DNA from: Photorhabdus asymbiotica
GTDB lineage: Bacteria; Pseudomonadota; Gammaproteobacteria; Enterobacterales; Enterobacteriaceae
Assembly (NCBI RefSeq): GCF_003634575.1
Contig: NZ_RBLJ01000005.1
Span: 186,001-250,000 of the forward strand
Direction of reading: 5' to 3'
DNA length: 64,000 nt
The notes below the pieces were generated by a model, which did no database searches, was not told the DNA's origin, and saw only the letters and a list, made by a program, of their open reading frames with translations. Each line of letters opens with the position of its first letter. Position 1 is the first letter of the stretch. Shown here piece after piece: positions 57,299 through 64,000 of this stretch. The position numbers and the translations under genes were made by a program.

Positions 57299-58507
57299 CT
57301 ACACCGCCGGGAATACCGGCAACAGCAGATAGAGTTTAATCACAATCGCGTTAACGATATCGATAAAGAATGCCCCAACCATCGGCACCACCAGAAACGC
57401 CACATGAGATGGGCCGAAGCGATCGGTAATCGCCTGCATGTTCGCAATGGCGGTAGGTGTCGCGCCCAAGCCAAAACCACAGTGACCCGCCGCCAGCACC
57501 GCAGCGTCATAGTTTTTCCCCATCACCCGATAGGTGACAAAAATTGCATACAGCGCCATAACGATGGCCTGGATGGTGAGAATGATCAACATCGGTAATG
57601 CCAACGATGCCATCTGCCACAATTTCAAGCTCATTAACGCCATTGCCAGGAACAGGGAAAGGCTTACGTTACCCAATACAGAAACCGCTCGGTCAAATAC
57701 CCGATAAAAACCTAACACCGACAGGCTGTTACTCAGGATAACCCCGATAAACAGCACACAGACGAATGTTGGTAGTTCAAACCATGTACCTTGCAAAAAT
57801 TCAGAGACAAAATTACCTGCCATCAGGCAGATAGCGATCAAGGCGATCGTTTCCAACATCACCAATGCGGTGATCATCCGCCCGGTATAAGGTTTTTCAA
57901 ATGCGGTTGGCACTTCGGTATCGTCGGCCCTGAGTCCTGGGGTTTTGGTATTTTTCACCAGGAAACGAGCCACCGGACCACCAATCAAACCACCCAATAC
58001 TAAACCGAAAGTCGCACAAGCCATTGCAACTTCGGTTGCATTTTCAAAACCATAACGCTCACTAAACAGTTTACCCCAAGCAGCCCCCGTTCCATGACCA
58101 CCAGACAACGTAACAGACCCCGCCAGCAAGCCCATGAGTGGGTCCAGACCCAGCAGTTCAGCCAACGCGATACCTACCGTGTTCTGCACTAGTAACAAGC
58201 CAACAACGACGAAGACAAATGTGAGCAAGACCTTACCACCCGCTTTCAGGCTGGCAAGATTGGCATTCAAGCCGATAGTGGCAAAGAAAGTTAACATCAA
58301 AGGGTCTTTAAGAGACAGGTCAAAACTGATTTCCCAGCCGGTTGTTTGTTGAAGTATTAAAAGAATCAGAGCAACTAACAGGCCACCCGCGACAGGTTCA
58401 GGAATGGTGTATTTTTCAAGAAATGGAACTGATTGTACAAGTTTACGCCCAAGTAATAGTACTAATGCAGACGCAACAAGCGTGCCATAAACATCAAGAT
58501 GATACAT
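57299..58507 (-). CDS. gltS: Sodium/glutamate symporter GltS
   Basis: Na+-driven glutamate importer of the inner membrane (402 aa; E. coli 401). About ten or more helices; the reentrant loop signatures TLSGGHGTGAAWG and GHCGFGLGATPTAIANM are exact family hallmarks in two inverted repeats. It converges with recG, and is divergent from xanP, as in E. coli, although 3.5 kb has been inserted on the recG side. Confidence 0.96.
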   Translation of the reverse strand: MYHLDVYGTLVASALVLLLGRKLVQSVPFLEKYTIPEPVAGGLLVALILLILQQTTGWEISFDLSLKDPLMLTFFATIGLNANLASLKAGGKVLLTFVFVVVGLLLVQNTVGIALAELLGLDPLMGLLAGSVTLSGGHGTGAAWGKLFSERYGFENATEVAMACATFGLVLGGLIGGPVARFLVKNTKTPGLRADDTEVPTAFEKPYTGRMITALVMLETIALIAICLMAGNFVSEFLQGTWFELPTFVCVLFIGVILSNSLSVLGFYRVFDRAVSVLGNVSLSLFLAMALMSLKLWQMASLALPMLIILTIQAIVMALYAIFVTYRVMGKNYDAAVLAAGHCGFGLGATPTAIANMQAITDRFGPSHVAFLVVPMVGAFFIDIVNAIVIKLYLLLPVFPAV

Positions 58508-58744
58508 CTATGTACCCCAGCTATATTGTTAAAATTATGTAAGTTACGACGTTAGACTCATCCTTTAGAAAACGCCAAAAGCAGGCAACGCTGGATTAGA
58601 AAAAAAATCTGCAACAAATACAAGTTAAAACATATAAAAATGTGACCAGAGCAAATCATGATAAATAACAGAATTTTTAAGCAAACGATTGCTTTTACAC
58701 GATTGATCATTAAAATGCGTTTTTTGTCAGTCCGGAATCACACC

Positions 58745-60130
58745 ATGTTCACCTCATCCCCTGAACAAGCCGCAACAATCCCCGTGAAAAAACCAGATAG
58801 TGAATTGATTTATCGCTTAGAAGATCGGCCACCGCTGCTACAAACATTGTTTGCTGCCTGCCAGCATTTACTGGCAATGTTTGTCGCTGTTATCACACCA
58901 GCAATTTTAATCTGTCAGGCACTGGGGCTACCTGCTCACGATACACAGCGGATCATCAGTATGTCTCTGTTTGCTTCAGGGATAGCTTCATTAATCCAGA
59001 TCCGAGCCTGGGGACCTGTCGGTTCTGGTTTACTTTCTATCCAAGGAACCAGTTTTAACTTTGTGTCCCCATTGATTATGGGCGGTCTGGCATTAAAAAA
59101 CGGTGGAGCAGACATCCCGACCATGATGGCAGCACTATTCGGTACTCTAATGTTGGCATCCGTTACCGAAATTCTGTTATCCCGCGTATTACATCTGGCC
59201 CGGAGAATTATCACGCCGCTGGTTTCCGGTGTTGTTGTGATGATTATTGGTTTGTCTCTTATTCAGGTCGGATTAACTTCGATCGGTGGCGGATTCTCTG
59301 CTATCGAAAATCACACCTTTGGTTCTCCAGAGAATCTGTTTCTGGCCGGTGTTGTGTTGGCGGTGATTGTTTTGCTGAACCGCCAGCGTAATCCTTATCT
59401 ACGTGTCGCTTCTCTGGTGATTGCAATGTCGGTCGGTTATGTTGTCGCCTGGCTTATGGGCATGCTGCCACAAGCAACAGTACCGGAGAATAGTTCATTA
59501 ATAACGATTCCTACACCGCTCTATTATGGTCTTTCTTTTGACTGGCATCTGCTTCTCCCTTTGATGCTAATTTTTATGGTCACTTCACTGGAAACCATCG
59601 GCGATATTACCGCGACCTCTGACGTTTCGGAACAACCGGTCAGCGGCCCTCTATATATGAAGCGTATTAAAGGCGGTGTTTTAGCTAACGGTCTAAATTC
59701 AATGCTTTCTGCCGTATTCAATACCTTCCCGAACTCCTGCTTTGGACAGAATAACGGAGTTATCCAGTTAACCGGCGTTGCCAGCCGTCATGTGGGTTAT
59801 GCCGTAGCGTTGATGCTGATTCTGTTAGGTCTGTTTCCTGCGGTGGCAGGCTTTGTACAACAGATCCCTGAACCGGTATTGGGAGGTGCCACTATCGTGA
59901 TGTTTGGTACGATTGCCGCGTCTGGTGTCCGTATCGTTTCCAGAGAGGCTCTTAACCGCCGGGCAATTATGATTATTGCACTATCTTTAGCGGTTGGGAT
60001 GGGTGTTGCTCAACAGCCACTTATTTTACAATTCGCGCCTGATTGGCTGAAAACGCTACTCTCTTCCGGTATTGCCGCTGGTGGTCTGACAGCCATCGTT
60101 CTTAATCTGATATTTCCTCAGGAAAAATAA
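58745..60130 (+). CDS. xanP: Xanthine permease XanP (NCS2 family)
   Basis: Proton-coupled xanthine importer (461 aa; E. coli 463). [20 protein letters not shown] at the start and the NCS2 motif [20 protein letters not shown], with the substrate-contacting Gln and Asn residues, fit E. coli XanP. I start at the ATG at 58745 since it gives the family length; the frame is open 29 codons further upstream with a basic head that is not conserved. It is divergent from gltS. Confidence 0.95.
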   Translation: MFTSSPEQAATIPVKKPDSELIYRLEDRPPLLQTLFAACQHLLAMFVAVITPAILICQALGLPAHDTQRIISMSLFASGIASLIQIRAWGPVGSGLLSIQGTSFNFVSPLIMGGLALKNGGADIPTMMAALFGTLMLASVTEILLSRVLHLARRIITPLVSGVVVMIIGLSLIQVGLTSIGGGFSAIENHTFGSPENLFLAGVVLAVIVLLNRQRNPYLRVASLVIAMSVGYVVAWLMGMLPQATVPENSSLITIPTPLYYGLSFDWHLLLPLMLIFMVTSLETIGDITATSDVSEQPVSGPLYMKRIKGGVLANGLNSMLSAVFNTFPNSCFGQNNGVIQLTGVASRHVGYAVALMLILLGLFPAVAGFVQQIPEPVLGGATIVMFGTIAASGVRIVSREALNRRAIMIIALSLAVGMGVAQQPLILQFAPDWLKTLLSSGIAAGGLTAIVLNLIFPQEK

Positions 60131-60174
60131 TATCCACTGAAAAGTCTAATATCAGGTTGCAGGCAATCACCGTA

Positions 60175-60212
60175 ATAATCACGCACATAAAATCATAGTT
60201 GTGCGTGATTAT
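60175..60212. terminator. Bidirectional terminator between xanP and hpaB
   Basis: Perfect 13-bp arms ATAATCACGCACA (60175-60187) and TGTGCGTGATTAT (60200-60212) lie between two convergent genes; it may serve both. Confidence 0.7.
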
Positions 60213-60220
60213 GATTTAGC

Positions 60221-61774
60221 CTAGCGACTGGAAGGCCAAATAAAATCGTTACCAATCCAACCATGAAGATCATATTCACTCATACACTGCTCAGCAAATC
60301 CCTTAAATTGATCCATTAGCCCTGATTCTTGGGCCGTTAATAGCAGTTCGATTCTTATATTTTCATGGTTGCCAGAGTAATTGCGCTCATATAATTCATG
60401 CCTACCGGCAAATTCCGTACCGATAGAATCCCAAATCAGTTTCATCAGTTTTACGCGTTCAACAGCGCTATAACCGTTTGAGCCACGCACATACTTATTA
60501 AGATAGGGAGCAAGCTCCGGGTTAGTAAAATCTCTGGCATGAGAGTTAACATAAATCAGCGCACTCCCTAAATCCTGCTCAATAATTTCTTTTATCCGCG
60601 GGTAGCCCAGTGTCATAAACCAACGATAAGCCATGCCATATTCAGATCGCGGTAATAAAGCATCCCCATGCCAAGGTTGAGGTGATTTAACCATCGCATC
60701 ACTAATTGCCCAAAACATATTACGCCATGCCAATACCTCACCAACACGTGTTTGCACACCACGAAAAGCCTGAGTCCCCGTCGCTTCAACGCCTTTAATA
60801 ATTAATCCACAAAGAAAATCAAGTTTAACCGCCAATCGGGTGACACCATGTAACAATGCCCGATGAAAAAAGCCAGCTTCAGCAAAGAACGACGACGTTT
60901 TCTCAACATCACCATAGATAAATATGTTTTCCCAAGGGACCTTCACTTTATCTAAAACAATAATGGTATCGTTCTCATCAAAACGGGAAGAGAGTGGGTA
61001 ATCAAAAGGACTGCCCATTTTATCCGCCGCCAGTGCATAAGAGGGACGACAAATTAATTTCAATCCCGGTGAATTCATCGGCAATGTACAGACCAATGCA
61101 AATTCTCGTTTTTTGATCGGTAAACCATAATGGCCGATAAAGTTGTAATGAGTGATCGCCGACCCCGTGGCAACAACTTTAGCACCGCTGACAATTAAGC
61201 CATCATCGCACTCTTTTTCCACATGAATACAAACATCACCAATTTCATCAGCGGGTAAATGACGATCTATTGGTGGGTTAATCAGCGCGTGATTCCAGTA
61301 GAGTACTTGTTCCTGTGAACGGGTGTACCAGGTTTTCGCATTATCAGCAAAATCACCATAAAACTCTGGATTTACGCCCAGTGTGGTAAGAAACGAAGCC
61401 TTATAATCTGGGCTTCTCCCCAGCCAACCGTAACTTATGCGCGCCCACGCGGCGATAGCATCACGATCAGCAATTAAGTCTTCCTGTGATCGCGGGATAC
61501 GAAAAAAGGGATGTGTCACACCACAGCTACCCGTATCAGTCGCTGTAGTCAGTACGTCACGGTAAGCAGGATCGTGCAAGGCATCATAGAGTTTCGCCAC
61601 CGCGCGAGCTGGATTTTGAAAAGCAGGATGGTTAGCAATATCGTGGATACGCTCACCATAAGCCCAAATTTCCCGACCATCATTTAACCCTTCCAGAAAT
61701 TCCTTGCCATTTAGTGGACGGGTTATACGGGTATTATTTTCATCCGGCGATTCTTGTTTCATTTCATCTGACAT
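60221..61774 (-). CDS. HpaB-type flavin-dependent phenol hydroxylase
   Basis: A 517-residue member of the 4-hydroxyphenylacetate 3-hydroxylase oxygenase family (E. coli HpaB 520 aa). Similarity is high across the protein: [75 protein letters not shown] and [19 protein letters not shown]. The enzyme uses FADH2 from a separate reductase (HpaC) to make catechols. No hpaC or other hpa degradation gene is in view, so the reductase must be elsewhere and the role may be biosynthetic, for example on a secondary metabolite. CAGGAATATACT precedes the ATG. Confidence 0.85.
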   Translation of the reverse strand: MSDEMKQESPDENNTRITRPLNGKEFLEGLNDGREIWAYGERIHDIANHPAFQNPARAVAKLYDALHDPAYRDVLTTATDTGSCGVTHPFFRIPRSQEDLIADRDAIAAWARISYGWLGRSPDYKASFLTTLGVNPEFYGDFADNAKTWYTRSQEQVLYWNHALINPPIDRHLPADEIGDVCIHVEKECDDGLIVSGAKVVATGSAITHYNFIGHYGLPIKKREFALVCTLPMNSPGLKLICRPSYALAADKMGSPFDYPLSSRFDENDTIIVLDKVKVPWENIFIYGDVEKTSSFFAEAGFFHRALLHGVTRLAVKLDFLCGLIIKGVEATGTQAFRGVQTRVGEVLAWRNMFWAISDAMVKSPQPWHGDALLPRSEYGMAYRWFMTLGYPRIKEIIEQDLGSALIYVNSHARDFTNPELAPYLNKYVRGSNGYSAVERVKLMKLIWDSIGTEFAGRHELYERNYSGNHENIRIELLLTAQESGLMDQFKGFAEQCMSEYDLHGWIGNDFIWPSSR

Positions 61775-62459
61775 AGTATATTCCTGATATTATTTATTCA
61801 CTGGAAAATAAGTAGAATCAAACGTAACGTTTTATTCAAAACATCACTCTAATTAAGATAAAAATAGGCTTAATTATGCAAATAAATTATTATCTTATTG
61901 CTAATAACCTCGTAATACATTCATTTACCGGGAGAGTTTTACGATATAATTACACCACTCTTGATAATTTTAAGGTTATATTAATCACACAATAGAACTA
62001 AAAATACGCCCTAAAATTTTAACAAAAAATTCAGCTTTGTATAGGGAATAAAAATACAGTCAAATAAAAATAAACACTTACGACTTATTCTTGTTGAAAT
62101 AAACTAACAAACAATAATGATTCATTTTCAATTTATTTTTCCATCTGAAAATCATTAAAACTGGCAATTAATATGGTTATTGATTGGCATCTCTGTTTTT
62201 TATTGTCCAATTAATGCTATATACCCAATGGATTTCAAGATGCATCGCGACGGCAAGGGAGCGAATCCCCGGGAGCATAGATAACTATGTGACCGGGGTG
62301 AGTGAGTGCAGCCAACAAAGAGGCAACTTGAAAGATAACGGGTATAAACGTTATAAATAATCACTCCTGCGTGTTTTTAACTTTTATGCGTCATATCTTG
62401 AGTGAACAAGAAAATTACGGCATAAAAAGAAGTTGTTTAGCCACTTAAGTTGGGGTTTG
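61775..62459. other. AT-rich intergenic region with an ERIC
   Basis: About 690 bases without a gene. The first 400 are very AT-rich and lie upstream of the hpaB-like gene, so they presumably hold its promoter. An ERIC occupies 62220-62346. Confidence 0.5.
62220..62346. repeat. ERIC element (127 bp)
   Basis: Complete copy of the CCCCGGG/CCGGGG type, 113 bases before yicH. Confidence 0.95.
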
Positions 62460-62462
62460 ATG

Positions 62463-64000
62463 ATGAAATGGTTAGGAAAATCGCTGGTTACTCTGTTATT
62501 ACTGCTAATACTGGCCGTGGTCACTATTTATGTCGCGATACAGACAAACTGGGGAGCATATCAGCTTAGTCAATGGCTTAGTCATCACAGCCGTTATCAG
62601 GTTCAAATCGGCGATATTGAACATCGCTGGTTACAACCAGGCACTTTGGCATTTTCCAATATCGTCATTCGTAATAAGCAACACACTTTCACTTTAGAAG
62701 CGCAAGTTGCAGCGTTCGATTTCAACTGGCAACAACTCACTTCCCCGCGTCATTTTCATCGTCTGTTATTGCAGCAGGGCCAATTAACAATAAAAGGCCC
62801 GCAACAATCTTTACCTTTTAGCGCCAATATTCTGCAACTTAATCAGATGGCTATTCAGTCAGAAAATGCAGACTGGCAAATCCAGGGACAAAACATTACC
62901 GGCGGCATCACTCCCTGGAACCCGCAATCAAATAAATTGGCAGGCAACGGAAAATTCCAATTCAGTGCTGATAAACTGAATTTCAATGATATTTCTCTTG
63001 CAAAAGTCATTATGCAAGGAGATAGCCAGCAGAATACCCTGATTATCCGTTCACTGGGTGCAACATTGGCACAAGGTTCAATATCGGGTAATGGACAACG
63101 TCTGCCTGATGGTAGCTGGCAGTGGGATAACTTACTTATCAGCAATGTTCGTTGGCAAACGCCAATGACATTTGAGGAGTTATGGTTAAAAGTGAGTCAA
63201 TTACCCGCAATCAGCATCAAAGATCTGAGCCTGACTAATGCTAAGCTGGAAGGTAAAAACTGGTCTGCTAACTATTTAGATGCCTCAGTAAAAAATATCG
63301 GCTTGGCTAACGGGAGCTGGCAAGCAAAAGAGGGCATCCTTGATTTCAACGTCATGGATACTACGCTGAATGATCTGCATTTCACCGACGCTATTGGTCA
63401 CCTGCTTCTTGCCGGCAATGAACTCCGTATTACCAATCTCACTACTCGTTGGGAAAAGGGATTATTCCACGTCAAAGCTCAATGGAATCACCAAACAAAG
63501 CAATTCAATATCGCAAATGCAACGGTTGCCGGTTTAACTTATACCTTGCCACAAAATTGGTATCAGTCATTGAAAAAATCACTGCCTCAATGGATATCCG
63601 GATTTTCCATTAACCAACTGACGATTAATAACAGCTTGTTGATTGATATTAATCCCGATTTTCCATTCCAGCTTACCGCTCTCACTGGCTATATCAATGA
63701 CATGGAATTACTGAAAGAAGGGGAGTGGGGAATCTGGAACGGTTCTTCAAACCTGAGCGCCACCAGCGCAACATTCAACAAAGTTGAATTACATCGCCCT
63801 TACCTTAAATTACACACAGAGGGCAATAAACTGATCATTGATCAATTAGATGCCTCTGTTGATGATGGATTGCTGAAAGTGAAAGGCACAGTCGATCAAC
63901 AGGCACAGAAGCCATTCACTTTAGATTTCCGGGGAATAGATGCAGATTTAGCAATTTTGCCTCAATGGCAGTGGGTTCCGTTAAAATTACCGGGTAAAGG
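62463..64000 (+). CDS. yicH: YicH, AsmA-family envelope protein (5' part)
   Basis: The frame is open to the right edge of the window, so only the first 512 codons are seen. It starts with a single membrane anchor (LVTLLLLLILAVVTIYVAIQ) and continues with the long beta-rich periplasmic domain of AsmA-like proteins. E. coli yicH follows xanP, which supports the name. AsmA-like proteins are thought to take part in phospholipid movement to the outer membrane. Two ATG codons, 62460 and 62463, are adjacent. No frame break is seen in the visible part. Confidence 0.88.
   Translation, partial: MKWLGKSLVTLLLLLILAVVTIYVAIQTNWGAYQLSQWLSHHSRYQVQIGDIEHRWLQPGTLAFSNIVIRNKQHTFTLEAQVAAFDFNWQQLTSPRHFHRLLLQQGQLTIKGPQQSLPFSANILQLNQMAIQSENADWQIQGQNITGGITPWNPQSNKLAGNGKFQFSADKLNFNDISLAKVIMQGDSQQNTLIIRSLGATLAQGSISGNGQRLPDGSWQWDNLLISNVRWQTPMTFEELWLKVSQLPAISIKDLSLTNAKLEGKNWSANYLDASVKNIGLANGSWQAKEGILDFNVMDTTLNDLHFTDAIGHLLLAGNELRITNLTTRWEKGLFHVKAQWNHQTKQFNIANATVAGLTYTLPQNWYQSLKKSLPQWISGFSINQLTINNSLLIDINPDFPFQLTALTGYINDMELLKEGEWGIWNGSSNLSATSATFNKVELHRPYLKLHTEGNKLIIDQLDASVDDGLLKVKGTVDQQAQKPFTLDFRGIDADLAILPQWQWVPLKLPGK

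Overview
The window looks like a chromosomal segment of a Photorhabdus species (Enterobacterales, Morganellaceae). Three things point there: the backbone gene order matches Escherichia coli very closely, there are eleven full 127-bp ERIC elements plus one internally deleted copy, and the accessory DNA is rich in toxin-antitoxin modules, a filamentous-haemagglutinin gene end and a fimbrial operon resembling the Photorhabdus mad (maternal adhesion) type. The species call is an inference; no rRNA gene is present.

Backbone, left to right: yhjD; yhjJ; a shortened hmsP (yhjK); the dipeptide transporter dppABCDF; tRNA-Pro(UGG); glyQS; tag; avtA; yidQ and yidR; yicG; ligB; gmk-rpoZ-spoT; recG; gltS; xanP; and the start of yicH. 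From yicG to yicH this is the E. coli order, except that trmH is missing between spoT and recG and new DNA has entered several intergenic gaps.

Accessory regions. (1) 1-1950: the 3' end of a haemagglutinin gene and a small exported protein. (2) 3250-5520: a tautomerase, then a 2-oxoglutarate dioxygenase translationally coupled to a LysO-type exporter, which suggests making and exporting a hydroxylated amino acid. (3) 27030-36800, between ligB and gmk: a ccdAB module flanked by a duplication of the ligB 5' region, a HigBA module whose toxin is split by an ERIC, RCC1-like repeat proteins, two paralogues of the N-terminal domain of the fimbrial tip protein, and hicAB. (4) 39900-51700, between spoT and recG: an eleven-gene fimbrial operon preceded by a FimB/MrpI-type recombinase, with a GrlA/CaiF-like regulator at its distal end. 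(5) 53800-57200, between recG and gltS: an RCC1-like remnant, a phd/parE pair with a dead toxin, relBE and an unusual Fic protein. (6) 60200-61800: an orphan HpaB-type flavin monooxygenase.

The most unusual material is the link between islands 3 and 4. The predicted tip protein at 40997-42337 and three island-3 genes share an N-terminal secretion region and a 5' leader with hairpins. The two 303-residue paralogues carry only the N-terminal domain and stop where the C-terminal pilin-like domain would begin, so they look like orphan or silent domain cassettes. Several ERIC insertions can also be reconstructed to the base because the interrupted gene or a paralogous empty site is present in the window.
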